A stretch of DNA of 59,781 nt, taken from positions 1 to 59,781 of the forward strand of contig CAKUMO010000015.1 in assembly GCA_934667815.1 (NCBI GenBank). Reading direction: 5' to 3'. Positions 17,229 through 25,937 of this stretch are shown here, piece by piece. The notes below the pieces were generated by a model. It did not search any database and was not told the origin of the DNA. It saw only the letters and a program-made list of their open reading frames with translations. The DNA is from an uncultured Oscillospiraceae bacterium. Its GTDB lineage: Bacteria; Bacillota; Clostridia; Oscillospirales; Oscillospiraceae. The number at the start of each line of letters is the position of its first letter. Position 1 is the stretch's first letter. The position numbers were made by a program, and so were the translations under genes.

Positions 17229-17708
17229 CTATTCCGTAATATCCTCCAGCCGGAACGGGATGACCTTTGCCAGCTCGTCCAGACCGGTCTCGACCTGCAA
17301 GCCGATGCGACCGCCGCTGAACAGGATCGTATCAAATTGCGCGGCGCTTTTGTCGATCACCGTCGGAAAGAGCTTTTTCATTCCGACGGGCGAGCACCCA
17401 CCGTGGATATAGCCCGTCAGAGGCAGCAGGTCCTTGGATTTCAGCATGGCGATGCTCTTTTCTCCCACGACGGCTGCACCCTTTTTCAGGTTCAGCTCGG
17501 CCGGAGCCGGGACCAGAAAGACATAATGCGCACCCGAGCGTCCCTCGGTGACGAGCGTCTTGAACATTCTCTGCGGTTCCTGTCCGAGCACCTGCGCGAC
17601 CTCCACGGCGCTGACCGCGCTAGATTCGGTATAGTCGTGCGTCCGAAAGCGCAGCTTTTTCTGTGTCAGGAGCCGCACGGCATTCGTCTTTTCCTCAGTC
17701 TTTTTCAT
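17229..17708 (-). CDS. ybaK: YbaK/EbsC-type Cys-tRNA(Pro) deacylase
   Basis: 159 residues of the YbaK/ProX editing fold. Recognisable regions are HDYTESSAVSAVEVAQVLG near the N-terminus, the substrate pocket lysine in MFKTLVTEG, FLVPAPAELNLKKGA, and the GYIHGGCSPVGMKK loop. The family hydrolyses Cys-tRNA(Pro) formed by prolyl-tRNA synthetase errors. The start overlaps the end of the DUF1003 gene by 14 bases, and the gene ends seven bases short of the inverted-repeat element. Confidence 0.92.
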   Translation of the reverse strand: MKKTEEKTNAVRLLTQKKLRFRTHDYTESSAVSAVEVAQVLGQEPQRMFKTLVTEGRSGAHYVFLVPAPAELNLKKGAAVVGEKSIAMLKSKDLLPLTGYIHGGCSPVGMKKLFPTVIDKSAAQFDTILFSGGRIGLQVETGLDELAKVIPFRLEDITE

Positions 17709-18210
17709 GTTCTTTCGCTTCTCTCTCCTGTTCCCGCTTCATCAGAAGCTCCTGCTGCGCCAGAATGCGGTTTACCTTAGAATAGAGATCCTCGATCATG
17801 ATCTCTGTTTTCAGATTGACCTTGTAGTCGTTTTCCGCGCGGCGGCGATCCTTTTCCTCCTGACGGTTCTGGCTCATCATAATAAGCGGTGCCTGAATTG
17901 CCGCGACGCAGGAGAGCACCAGGTTCAGCAGGATAAAGGGATACGGATCGAATGCTTTTGCTGCAAGCAGCGCGTTCAAAGCCATCCAACCGACAAGCAC
18001 GCCGGTAAACGAGAAGATAAACGCCCAGCTTCCTGCAAATTTTGCGATCTTATCCGCCGCACGCTGACCAAGCGTGTACATTTTGCGGGACTCCTTCTCC
18101 GTGTTCTCCGCCACACGGCTGCTGGCAAGCAGCGTAAGGATTTCCTCGTCGGACATATCATGGCGGATGTCCTTGACGATCTCGCTCACGAGCTTTTTAT
18201 TTTCCTTCAT
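17695..18210 (-). CDS. DUF1003 membrane protein
   Basis: 171 residues from the ATG at 18210 (MKENKKLVSEIV); an ATG nine bases earlier is an alternative. Two membrane segments near the centre (FAGSWAFIFSFTGVLVGWM and FILLNLVLSCVAAIQAPLIM) are followed by the family's QNRQEEKDRRRAENDYKVN signature and a long C-terminal coiled coil. DUF1003 proteins are membrane proteins with no established reaction. The start lies inside the end of the glycosyltransferase gene, so the three minus-strand genes (glycosyltransferase, DUF1003, ybaK) form an operon. Confidence 0.88.
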   Translation of the reverse strand: MKENKKLVSEIVKDIRHDMSDEEILTLLASSRVAENTEKESRKMYTLGQRAADKIAKFAGSWAFIFSFTGVLVGWMALNALLAAKAFDPYPFILLNLVLSCVAAIQAPLIMMSQNRQEEKDRRRAENDYKVNLKTEIMIEDLYSKVNRILAQQELLMKREQEREAKEHEKD

Positions 18211-19129
18211 CCAGCTCATCCCCGCAATGCTCCGCGATGATATAACGCGGCCTGTCCTGAATTTCCTCATAGATATTGCCAACATAATAGCCGATGATGC
18301 CAAGGCTGATCATAATCAGGCTGCCGAGGAAGAGCAGCAGGATGATAACCGTCGTAAAGCCGCCCAGTGCCGTGCCCATGATCTTCTGCACCAGCGCGAT
18401 AACGCCCAGCACGACGGACACCAGCAGCGTGATCACGCCGAAGATCGTCACCAGATGCAGGGGGAACGCTGTAAAAGACGTAATATTCGTCAGGGCGTAG
18501 CGCACGAGCGCGCGCGTCGACCACTTCGACTGTCCGGCAAAGCGCTCACGCACCTCATATTCCACCTGCGCCGTGGAAAAGCCAACCCACGACGACAGCG
18601 CACGGAAAAACGCCCGCTTTTCGCGCATGGTCAAAAGCACGTTCACGGCTTTACGGTCGAGCAGCTTGAAATCCGACGCGCGGGACATATCGATGCGCGT
18701 GGCGCGGCTGATGATCTTATAAAACAGCTTTGCAAAGCCGCGGTGCAGCGCACTCTCGCGGCCACGGTCGGTCTTAACGCCCTCGACCACCTCCGCGCCG
18801 CCCTCCCAAAGCCGGTACATCTCGACCAGCTTCTCCGGCGGATGCTGCAAATCGCAGTCGATCACGGCCACGCAGTCGCCCTTAGCTTGTCCGAGACCCG
18901 CGAAGATCGCAGCCTCCTTGCCGAAATTTCTTGAAAACCGCACGCCGCGCACGCGCGGCAGCCGCACGGCCTGCGTGCAGATCGTCTGCCATGTGCCGTC
19001 TTTCGAGCCGTCGTCCACAAACACCAGCTCATGCGAGATCTGCGCCTCACAGAGCACACGGCTGATCTCCTCCGCTGCTGCTGCAACGGTCTCCTGCTCG
19101 TTGTATGCCGGGATTACCACCGATAGCAT
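18197..19129 (-). CDS. Membrane-associated family 2 glycosyltransferase (GtrB/DPM1-like)
   Basis: 311 residues from the ATG at 19129, nine bases after GGAG; ATG 19138 directly abuts that site. A GT-A domain opens with LSVVIPAYNEQETV, has VFVDDGSKDGTW and the metal-binding VAVIDCDLQHPPE, and ends with two strongly hydrophobic segments (about 235-300). This is the polyprenyl-phosphate hexose transferase type, which loads a sugar on undecaprenyl phosphate for export and wall or membrane decoration. First gene of a three-gene minus-strand operon, divergent from the asparaginase gene. Confidence 0.88.
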   Translation of the reverse strand: MLSVVIPAYNEQETVAAAAEEISRVLCEAQISHELVFVDDGSKDGTWQTICTQAVRLPRVRGVRFSRNFGKEAAIFAGLGQAKGDCVAVIDCDLQHPPEKLVEMYRLWEGGAEVVEGVKTDRGRESALHRGFAKLFYKIISRATRIDMSRASDFKLLDRKAVNVLLTMREKRAFFRALSSWVGFSTAQVEYEVRERFAGQSKWSTRALVRYALTNITSFTAFPLHLVTIFGVITLLVSVVLGVIALVQKIMGTALGGFTTVIILLLFLGSLIMISLGIIGYYVGNIYEEIQDRPRYIIAEHCGDELDEGK

Positions 19130-19191
19130 CGCATTCATCTCCAATCTTTTTCTATATTATTGCCAATTCCGGCAGTTGTCAACTGTTTCCG

Positions 19192-19220
19192 TTGCCGTTT
19201 GCGCAAAAACGTGTTATAAT
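19192..19220 (+). promoter_or_regulatory. Promoter of the asparaginase operon
   Basis: TTGCCG (19192-19197), 17-base spacer, perfect TATAAT (19215-19220), 27 bases before the start codon. Confidence 0.65.
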
Positions 19221-19247
19221 ATGGATAACAAACCTGAGAGGTGCGCT

Positions 19248-20261
19248 ATGAAAAAAGTCCTAATGCTCGGCACCGGCGGCACCATCGCCTCCGGCATGAC
19301 CCAAAGCGGGCTGATCCCCGTCCTGACCACGCAGGAGCTTGTGGAAAAGGTACCGGAGATTTCTTCCCTTTGCCGCGTCACCTGCCGCCAGCTTTTTTCC
19401 ATCGACTCGACCAATATTACGCCCGCGCACTGGCTGACCATCGCACAGGCCATCCGCGAAAGCTACGACGACTTCGACGGCTTTGTCATCGCCCACGGCA
19501 CGGACACTATGGCCTACACCGCCGCGGCGCTGTCCTATCTCATTCAAGGCTCCCCCAAGCCCATCATCCTCACGGGTGCGCAGAAGCCCATTCTGTTTGA
19601 AAACACGGACTCCAAAGCCAATCTGGCCGACGCCTTCCGCTGCGCGGTGTCCGATCTGTGCGGCGTGATGATCGTGTTCAACGGCCGCGTTATTCTCGGC
19701 ACGCGGGCAAGAAAGACCCGCACGACAAGCCTGCAAGCCTTTTCCAGCATCAACTATCCGGTGCTTGCCGTGCTGCAAAACGGCTTTTTGATGGAATATA
19801 TCCATCCAAACGCCTTAGTTCGTCCGCTGTTTTACGACCGACTCAACGAGCGCGTAGGTCTGCTCAAAATGACTCCCGGCACAGACTGCGGTCTGCTGTC
19901 CTATCTCATTGACCACAATGATGCCGTCATCATTGAGAGCTACGGCGTGGGCGGTCTGCCGTCGTATCAGGGCTCGGGCTACTTCGACGTGCTGCGCAGC
20001 GCCATTGAAAGCGGCAAAAAGACCATCGTCATGACCACACAGGTGCAGAACGAGGGCAGCAATCTGTCCGTGTACGACGTCGGCTTCCACCTGAAGAACG
20101 ATCTGCATCTGCTCGAGGCATACGACATGACCACAGAGGCCGCGCTGGCCAAGCTCATGTGGATTCTGGGGCAGACCGAGGATGCAAGCGAAATCCGCCG
20201 TCTGTTCTGCACGCCCGTGGCTTATGACATGCTCTATCTGAAAGCGGAGGGAAAAGCATGA
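19248..20261 (+). CDS. ansA: Type I L-asparaginase (cytosolic)
   Basis: 337 residues starting at the ATG after GAGAGGTG; the longer open frame upstream is non-coding. The two active-site threonine motifs are present: MLGTGGTIASG (residues 6-16) and VIAHGTDTMAYTAAAL (about 81-96). No signal peptide, so it is the cytosolic type that hydrolyses L-asparagine to aspartate and ammonia. It ends in an ATGA overlap with a DUF2284 gene, and its own promoter is directly upstream. Confidence 0.93.
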   Translation: MKKVLMLGTGGTIASGMTQSGLIPVLTTQELVEKVPEISSLCRVTCRQLFSIDSTNITPAHWLTIAQAIRESYDDFDGFVIAHGTDTMAYTAAALSYLIQGSPKPIILTGAQKPILFENTDSKANLADAFRCAVSDLCGVMIVFNGRVILGTRARKTRTTSLQAFSSINYPVLAVLQNGFLMEYIHPNALVRPLFYDRLNERVGLLKMTPGTDCGLLSYLIDHNDAVIIESYGVGGLPSYQGSGYFDVLRSAIESGKKTIVMTTQVQNEGSNLSVYDVGFHLKNDLHLLEAYDMTTEAALAKLMWILGQTEDASEIRRLFCTPVAYDMLYLKAEGKA

Positions 20262-20791
20262 ACCGCGAAGCCTTTGAAGAAAAGCTGGCCGCGCTGCCCA
20301 TCGCGCAGTACGCCTTTTTTGAGGCGACGGAGCTGGAATTTTCCGAGCGCATCCGCACGGTCTGCCGCACGGAATGCCCGCGCTACGGAAAAAGCTGGGC
20401 CTGCCCGCCGGGCGTCGGTACGGTGGACGAGTGCCGCGCACGCTGCCTTGCGCATCCGCATGGTCTGCTTATTTCCACGCTCACCGAAGTCGAGGATATT
20501 TCTGACATGGAGCAAACGCTTGCCACACGTCCGGCGCACGAGGCGGTGACGCATCAGGTCGCAGATCTCCTGCGCGCCGAAGGTGTTGACGTGTTGGGGC
20601 TTTCCAGCGAATCCTGCGCAATCTGCGCGGAGTGCGCCTACCCGAACGCGCCCTGCCGCCACCCGGACAAAATGTTCCCCTGCGTAGAGAGCCACGGCAT
20701 CGTCGTGACCGCACTTGCCGAGAAATACGGCATTGAATATCAATACGGCAGCAATGTTGTAACGTGGTTTTCACTGCTTTTGTTTTCCTGA
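20258..20791 (+). CDS. DUF2284 cysteine-rich predicted metal-binding protein
   Basis: 177 residues with the DUF2284 cysteine pattern: CRTECPRYGKSWACPPG (about 36-52) and SCAICAECAYPNAPCRHP (about 120-137). The cysteines probably hold an iron-sulfur cluster or other metal. The family is common in anaerobes and has no established role. Translationally coupled to the asparaginase gene; a terminator follows 18 bases after the stop. Confidence 0.88.
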   Translation: MNREAFEEKLAALPIAQYAFFEATELEFSERIRTVCRTECPRYGKSWACPPGVGTVDECRARCLAHPHGLLISTLTEVEDISDMEQTLATRPAHEAVTHQVADLLRAEGVDVLGLSSESCAICAECAYPNAPCRHPDKMFPCVESHGIVVTALAEKYGIEYQYGSNVVTWFSLLLFS

Positions 20792-20809
20792 ATAATACTT
20801 ATGTTTTTA

Positions 20810-20838
20810 GGGTGCGGACAAATTCCGTACCCTTTTTT
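20810..20838 (+). terminator. Terminator of ansA-DUF2284
   Basis: A nine-pair stem (20810-20818/20824-20832, one G-T pair) is followed by six T. Confidence 0.8.
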
Positions 20839-20985
20839 CTCGTCATTGTGTCGGATTCTCCGGCTTAACAGATGTTTAGAATCATATAAATTGCGCAATT
20901 TTGGATGAACTTACAGAAAAATATTGATTTTTGAAGTTTGATGTTATAAAATCTGAATAATTATTTACCAGAAATGAGGGATAGC

Positions 20986-22347
20986 ATGAACAATCAGTTG
21001 AAAGAAAAATACGGATTGCTTACGGCCATTGCAATGGTGGTCGGCATCGTAATCGGAAGCGGCGTATTCTTCAAGGCCGAGAAGGTTCTCACGGCGACGG
21101 GCGGCGATCTTCCGCTGGGGATTCTTGCATGGGCCCTCGGCGGAATCATCATGATTATCTGCGCCTACACCTTTTCCGTCATGGCAAACCAGTACCGCAA
21201 CGTCAACGGGCTTGTGGATTATGCCGAGGCCACTGTCGGCAGCCGCTACGCCTATTACGTCGCATGGTTCTCCACATTTGTCTATTATCCGTCAATGACC
21301 TCTGTGCTCGCATGGGTCTCGGCGCGGTATCTGGGCGTTATCCTTGGCTTTGACATCACGGGCGGCTCGGTCATGGTCATTGCCTGCTTCTTTCTCATCG
21401 CAAGCTATGCCGTCAACGCGCTTTCACCCGTTTTGGCGGGCAAATTTCAGGTCTCGACGACCATGATCAAGCTCGTTCCCCTGCTTCTGATGGCGATTGT
21501 CGGCGGCATTGTCGGCCTAGCCAATGGCACAATCTCGGAGAATTTTACTACCGTTGTCCGCGAGGTCTCCGGTGGGCGCGGCATGGCACTGTTCACCGCC
21601 GTGGTGGCCACAGCCTTCGCCTATGAGGGCTGGATCATCGCCACAAGCATCAACGCCGAGCTGAAAAACGCGAAACGCAATCTTCCCATCGCGCTCGTGC
21701 TCGGCACGCTCATCATCGCCGTTGTCTATATTCTTTATTATATTGGTCTTGCCGGCGGCGCGAGCAACTCCGCCGTGATGGAGAGCGGCGAAGCCGGTGC
21801 AAAGCTTGCCTTTGAGACGATCTTCGGCAAGGCGGCAGGCGTGGGTCTGTTTGTGCTGGTCGTTATCTCCTGCCTCGGCACGCTCAACGGCCTGATGCTT
21901 GCCTCCACGCGCGGCATGTACGCCGTCGCAGTGCGCGGTCAAGGCCCGAAGCCCAGGGCTTTTGCGGAGGTCAGCCGTTATACGAACATACCTGCCAACT
22001 CTGCAATCGTCGGACTGCTCATGTGCGCATTCTGGCTGGTGTTCTTCTATGGTGCAAACCTCGTCGATCAGCCATGGTTCGGCGTTATTGCCTTCGACTC
22101 CTCCGAGCTGCCCATCATCACGATCTATGCTGTATATCTGCCGATCTTCCTGCGCATGATGATTACCGAAAAGAATCTGCACCCCTTCAAGCGCTTCGTC
22201 ATGCCGACGCTGTCGATTCTGAGCTGCATCTTTATGATCGTCGCCGCAATCTTCGCGCATGGCATGGGCGTCGTGTGGTATCTGATCGTTTTCGTGGTGT
22301 TTATGCTGCTGGCCGCGCCGTTCTACCGCAAAAACCCCGTTAAATAG
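20986..22347 (+). CDS. APC-family amino acid permease
   Basis: 453 residues from the second ATG of the frame (MNNQLKEKYG), with GAGGGAT just upstream. About twelve membrane segments; the first carries the APC substrate motif GIVIGSGVF, and FTAVVATAFAYEGWIIATSI matches helix 6 of the LAT/SteT branch. Such carriers exchange or import neutral amino acids; the exact substrate is not readable. Monocistronic, with an AT-rich upstream region (TATAAA at 20945) and a terminator just after the stop. Confidence 0.88.
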   Translation: MNNQLKEKYGLLTAIAMVVGIVIGSGVFFKAEKVLTATGGDLPLGILAWALGGIIMIICAYTFSVMANQYRNVNGLVDYAEATVGSRYAYYVAWFSTFVYYPSMTSVLAWVSARYLGVILGFDITGGSVMVIACFFLIASYAVNALSPVLAGKFQVSTTMIKLVPLLLMAIVGGIVGLANGTISENFTTVVREVSGGRGMALFTAVVATAFAYEGWIIATSINAELKNAKRNLPIALVLGTLIIAVVYILYYIGLAGGASNSAVMESGEAGAKLAFETIFGKAAGVGLFVLVVISCLGTLNGLMLASTRGMYAVAVRGQGPKPRAFAEVSRYTNIPANSAIVGLLMCAFWLVFFYGANLVDQPWFGVIAFDSSELPIITIYAVYLPIFLRMMITEKNLHPFKRFVMPTLSILSCIFMIVAAIFAHGMGVVWYLIVFVVFMLLAAPFYRKNPVK

Positions 22348-22355
22348 TAACATAC

Positions 22356-22390
22356 TGCCGCTCGAAGGTGTCTTTCGGGCGGCATTTTTT
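22356..22390 (+). terminator. Terminator of the permease gene
   Basis: TGCCG...CGGCA stem (22356-22384, interrupted, inner TCGAA/TTCG pairing) followed by six T. Confidence 0.75.
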
Positions 22391-22478
22391 ACAGAAAGTG
22401 TTGCAAAATTTCCACATATGTGGTAACATTGATGACAGTTGTTTCAACATTGTAAACCATCAAAGGACGGTCCTGCGT

Positions 22479-23882
22479 ATGAAACGGCGCATCATGTGTC
22501 TGCTTCTTACTCTGCTATTCCTCGCGACGCTGCTGCCCATCCCGCAAGCCGAGGCTGCACACCTGCGCGTGTCTCTCTCCGACCTGCGCGAGAAATTCCC
22601 CAACGGAACATACTGGAACCATCACAGCGGCTACAACAATCCCAACGGGTATTCCACAACGCCCTGCGGGCATTTGCACGGCAACTGCGATTACTACGGC
22701 GGCTGCGGCTGCAACTCCTTTGACAACGCCATCCAGTGCATGGGCTATTCCTATAAGCTCGGCTATGACTACTACGGCACCTCCGTGAAAACCTGGCCGA
22801 AAGCATATAGCCTTGCAGATCTGAAGCCGGGCGATGTCGTTCGCATCAATGGCGACCGGCATTCCCTGTTCGTCACCGCCGTGACCGACACCACGGTTAC
22901 ATACACCGACTGCAACATGGACAAGCACTGCGGCATCCGCTGGGATGTTGTGGTCTCTCGCTCCTACCTGGCAAGCCTCCTGACCTATGTATCTGTTGCG
23001 CCCTACGCTGCAGTCGAGGGGTTCCCGCCCACCGACCCCGGGTTTCAGAATACGCAGAACGTCTATCGCCAGTACGAAACGGTCAATCTTCGCTGGAACG
23101 AAATCGAGGACAACGAGTCCTATCACCTGACCATATCCGTTGACGGTGAGGAGCTGTTCACCCGCAACTTGAGCACTTCCCTCGCCTTTGCGCTGCGTCT
23201 CGACCGCGCGGGAAGCTACGAGGCCGTCCTCAGCGGTACAAATGAATACGGGGAATCTGAACAGGCCGAGTACGGCTTCACCGTTCTGCCCGCAAGCCAG
23301 CCCGGTACGGTTTGGCTGACCGCGCAGGAAAAGCCCCTGTGGGTGCAGCGCGGCTTAGATCTTCTTTCCCTTGACCGCAAACTCGGTGCCCCCGCTTCTC
23401 AAACTGATCCCGCATTGTCGTTGAATCGCGCGGCACTGGCGACACTCCTGTGGCGTTCGGCCGGTCAGCCTGAGACGACCTCCACCGACGCAAACGCACA
23501 GTGGTATTCCGGCGCAGCCGCATGGGCACAAAAAATGGGCTTCTTTGATAAAGACACTGCCTTCGACCCGGATGTCAGCGTCACGCGCGAACAGCTTGCT
23601 GTGATCCTCTACCGTTTTGCCTCGCGCTTTGCCTCAATTTCCGGCATAAAGGCCGATCTGAGCGTCTATCCTGACGCGGCAAGCCTCAGCCCCGGGGCCG
23701 AGGATGCTATGGGCTGGGCGGTCGCTGCCGGACTTCTTGCCAGCACCTCCGGCGGCGGCGTAGTGTATCTGGCGCCAAAGGACGCCGTGACCGCCGAAGA
23801 CGCCATGTTCGCGTTGGCGCTTCTCCTTCGCCCTGCTGCCTCCATGGAGCACATTGCCCAGCATCAGAACCTCGAACAATGA
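22479..23882 (+). CDS. Secreted CHAP-like cysteine peptidase/amidase with C-terminal SLH-like repeats
   Basis: 467 residues beginning at the ATG (MKRRIMCLLL); a frame extension upstream overlaps the previous terminator. Signal peptide about 1-26 ending in PQAEA. The N-terminal domain has many aromatic residues and a likely nucleophile in CGCNSFDNAIQCMGYSYKL with a later histidine in GDRHSLFVT, a CHAP/NlpC-like arrangement. A fibronectin-like segment follows (YETVNLRWNEIEDNESYHL). The last about 140 residues resemble surface-layer homology motifs (FDPDVSVTREQLAVILYRFA). Probably exported and wall-bound; substrate unknown, and the peptidase call rests on motif shape only. Confidence 0.65.
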   Translation: MKRRIMCLLLTLLFLATLLPIPQAEAAHLRVSLSDLREKFPNGTYWNHHSGYNNPNGYSTTPCGHLHGNCDYYGGCGCNSFDNAIQCMGYSYKLGYDYYGTSVKTWPKAYSLADLKPGDVVRINGDRHSLFVTAVTDTTVTYTDCNMDKHCGIRWDVVVSRSYLASLLTYVSVAPYAAVEGFPPTDPGFQNTQNVYRQYETVNLRWNEIEDNESYHLTISVDGEELFTRNLSTSLAFALRLDRAGSYEAVLSGTNEYGESEQAEYGFTVLPASQPGTVWLTAQEKPLWVQRGLDLLSLDRKLGAPASQTDPALSLNRAALATLLWRSAGQPETTSTDANAQWYSGAAAWAQKMGFFDKDTAFDPDVSVTREQLAVILYRFASRFASISGIKADLSVYPDAASLSPGAEDAMGWAVAAGLLASTSGGGVVYLAPKDAVTAEDAMFALALLLRPAASMEHIAQHQNLEQ

Positions 23883-23883
23883 C

Positions 23884-23921
23884 AAAAAACGACCGATGTG
23901 AGAACATCGGCCGTTTTTTTA
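23884..23921. terminator. Bidirectional terminator
   Basis: AAAAAACG-A-CCGATGT / ACATCGG-C-CGTTTTTT stem with a GAGA loop and a seven-T run on the plus strand. Confidence 0.85.
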
Positions 23922-23941
23922 TTTAAAATTGAGAAAACCTC

Positions 23942-23970
23942 TTGACAAACATGTACCTATGTATTAGTAT
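23942..23970 (+). promoter_or_regulatory. Promoter of the GntR-ABC transporter operon
   Basis: Perfect TTGACA (23942-23947), 17-base spacer, TAGTAT (23965-23970). The -10 is embedded in alternating ATTAG/ACTAG words (23963-23985), a likely site for the YtrA-type repressor encoded next. Confidence 0.75.
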
Positions 23971-24000
23971 ATTAGCACACTAGTTCATGGAGGTGAGCAA

Positions 24001-24366
24001 ATGAGCTGGAAACTGGACGCAGACCGACAGATTTGGTTGCAGCTCATGGAAATTCTGACCCAGCGCGTGGTCTCCGGCGAGTATCCGCCCGGCGAACGCA
24101 TTCCGTCCGTCCGCGATCTTGCAGCCGAAGCAGGCGTCAACCCGAACACCATGCAGCGCACGTTGGCAGCAATGGAGGACGAAGGTCTTTTGACCTCTCA
24201 GCGCAACACCGGCCGCTATGTCACGCAGGACACCGCGCTGCTGCACGCAAAGCGCGATGCCCTTGCACAGAAAGAACTCGCACTGTTTCGCGAAAAAATG
24301 AAGCTGCTCGGCTACACCGAGCAGGAAATCAAAGAATTATTGTCAAAGGAGGAAACCCATGAATGA
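24001..24366 (+). CDS. GntR-family regulator, YtrA subfamily
   Basis: 121 residues: a GntR winged helix (WLQLMEILTQRVVSGEYPPG, ERIPSVRDLAAEAGVNPNTM, GLLTSQRNTGRYV) with only a short helical tail (REKMKLLGYTEQEIKELLSK), which defines the YtrA subgroup. These proteins usually repress the ABC transporter operon in which they are encoded and respond to envelope-active compounds. Overlaps the ATPase gene by eight bases; AGGTGAG precedes the start. Confidence 0.92.
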   Translation: MSWKLDADRQIWLQLMEILTQRVVSGEYPPGERIPSVRDLAAEAGVNPNTMQRTLAAMEDEGLLTSQRNTGRYVTQDTALLHAKRDALAQKELALFREKMKLLGYTEQEIKELLSKEETHE

Positions 24367-25087
24367 CCTTGTTGTTTGCAGCGGCCTGACCAAGCGGTTC
24401 GGCACGCTGACGGCGCTGGACCATGTCGATCTGCGCCTGAGCTCTGGCCGCATCATCGGCCTGCTCGGCCCGAATGGCTCCGGAAAAACGACGCTCATCA
24501 AGATTCTGACCGGTCTGCTCCGCCCGACGGAAGGTACCGTGCAGATTGCCGGCTTCCCAATCGGCCCAAAGAGCAAGTCCGTGGTCAGCTATCTGCCCGA
24601 CCGGATGTTTTACGCAAACTGGATGAAAACCATCGACCTGATCGACCTGTTCGCAGACTTTTACGCCGACTTCCGGCGCGATCGCGCCGAGGCGATGTGC
24701 AGTGCGCTGGGCATCGGTGAGCGCGCCGCCATCAAGAGCATGTCCAAGGGCACGCAGGAAAAGCTCCAGCTCATTCTTGCGATGAGCCGCGACGCGAAGC
24801 TCTATCTGCTGGACGAACCGATCGCAGGTGTCGATCCTGCGGCGCGTGACTTCATCTTGCAGACGATCCTTACGAATTACTCGCCCGAGAGTACCATTCT
24901 TCTCTCCACGCACCTGATTGCCGACATCGAGCCAGTGCTCGACGAAGCCATCTTCCTGCGCGGCGGACTGGTCGTGCGTCACGACTCGGTCGATCACATC
25001 CGTGAGGTCGAAGGAAAATCCGTGGACGAGGTGTTCCGTGAGATCTTCCGCACCATTCCCTATGGAGGTATGTGGCATGCTGAGTAA
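24359..25087 (+). CDS. ABC transporter ATP-binding protein
   Basis: 242 residues with a complete nucleotide-binding domain: Walker A GPNGSGKTT (about 38-46), signature MSKGTQEKLQLI (variant of LSGGQ), Walker B LYLLDEPIAGVDP, and the switch histidine in STHLIAD. It belongs to the group of drug- or peptide-export ATPases found with YtrA-type regulators and partners the permease encoded next (11-base overlap). Good AAAGGAGG site. Confidence 0.93.
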   Translation: MNDLVVCSGLTKRFGTLTALDHVDLRLSSGRIIGLLGPNGSGKTTLIKILTGLLRPTEGTVQIAGFPIGPKSKSVVSYLPDRMFYANWMKTIDLIDLFADFYADFRRDRAEAMCSALGIGERAAIKSMSKGTQEKLQLILAMSRDAKLYLLDEPIAGVDPAARDFILQTILTNYSPESTILLSTHLIADIEPVLDEAIFLRGGLVVRHDSVDHIREVEGKSVDEVFREIFRTIPYGGMWHAE

Positions 25088-25880
25088 ACTTTTGAAATAC
25101 GATCTGCGCGCCAACATCAAAATCTTCCTGTTCATCTGGCCGGCCATGCTCGCAGTCGCAGGCTTGCAGCGTCTACTGCTCGGTCTCGAGGTCGATAATT
25201 TCCTTGGTAAGTTCCTCGTCGCGCTGTTGACCGTGCTGATGCTCTTTTCCATGGCGGCCGTGGTCGTCCTGTGCTTTATCATCTGCGTCATTCGCTTCTA
25301 TTCGGGACTGCTGCGGCGCGAAGGCTACCTGATGTTCACGCTTCCTGTCAAGCCTTGGCAGCTTCTCGTCTCCAAGCTCATTGCTGCAATGCTCACGCTT
25401 ATCCCGACCTGCATTTTCGCCTACTTTGGCTCTGCATTGATTCTCTCGGGCACGACAAACGACGTCTGGAGCACGATGTTCAACTTCAAGGAGTTCTTCG
25501 GGTTACACCCGATCAACGGCTGGACTCTCCTTCTGGCTGCACTGACCGTACTGGCCACTCTGGCGAACATGATCCTGCGGGTGTACTTCGTCTCCTGCCT
25601 TGGTCACCTGTTCCGCCGTGCGCGCATTTTCCTGTCGATCCTGTTCTATTATCTGATCGGTATTCTGATGCAGGTTACTGCCGTGATCTCGATGGTATCG
25701 GTCACGACCGGACCGGAGCTTCCCTTCATGGACGCCCTTTGCACCTGGTTCACCGGACTGAGCTTCAACGGCACGATGTGCGTTTTCTTCGGCGGCCTGT
25801 TGCTGATCAATGCCGCGATTGGCTGCGTCTACTTCTTCGTCTCCGAGGCGATCCTGCGCAAGCGCCTGAATCTGGATTAA
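25077..25880 (+). CDS. ABC transporter permease subunit
   Basis: 267 residues from the ATG preceded by GGAGG and overlapping the ATPase gene. About six membrane segments; opens with MLSKLLKYDLRANIKIFLFI, typical of ABC-2-like permeases whose first helix follows a short amphipathic start. The substrate is unknown. It ends in front of a bidirectional terminator shared with the convergent tsf gene. Confidence 0.85.
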   Translation: MLSKLLKYDLRANIKIFLFIWPAMLAVAGLQRLLLGLEVDNFLGKFLVALLTVLMLFSMAAVVVLCFIICVIRFYSGLLRREGYLMFTLPVKPWQLLVSKLIAAMLTLIPTCIFAYFGSALILSGTTNDVWSTMFNFKEFFGLHPINGWTLLLAALTVLATLANMILRVYFVSCLGHLFRRARIFLSILFYYLIGILMQVTAVISMVSVTTGPELPFMDALCTWFTGLSFNGTMCVFFGGLLLINAAIGCVYFFVSEAILRKRLNLD

Positions 25881-25884
25881 ATGA

Positions 25885-25920
25885 TAAAAACAGCGCCGAG
25901 CAAAAGCTCGGCGCTGAAAT
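25885..25920. terminator. Bidirectional terminator between the ABC permease gene and tsf
   Basis: Perfect 11-bp stem (25891-25901/25906-25916) with an AAAA/TTTT loop; five A on the left give the T run for tsf on the minus strand. Confidence 0.85.
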
Positions 25921-25937
25921 TTTGCGATTATGGAAAA

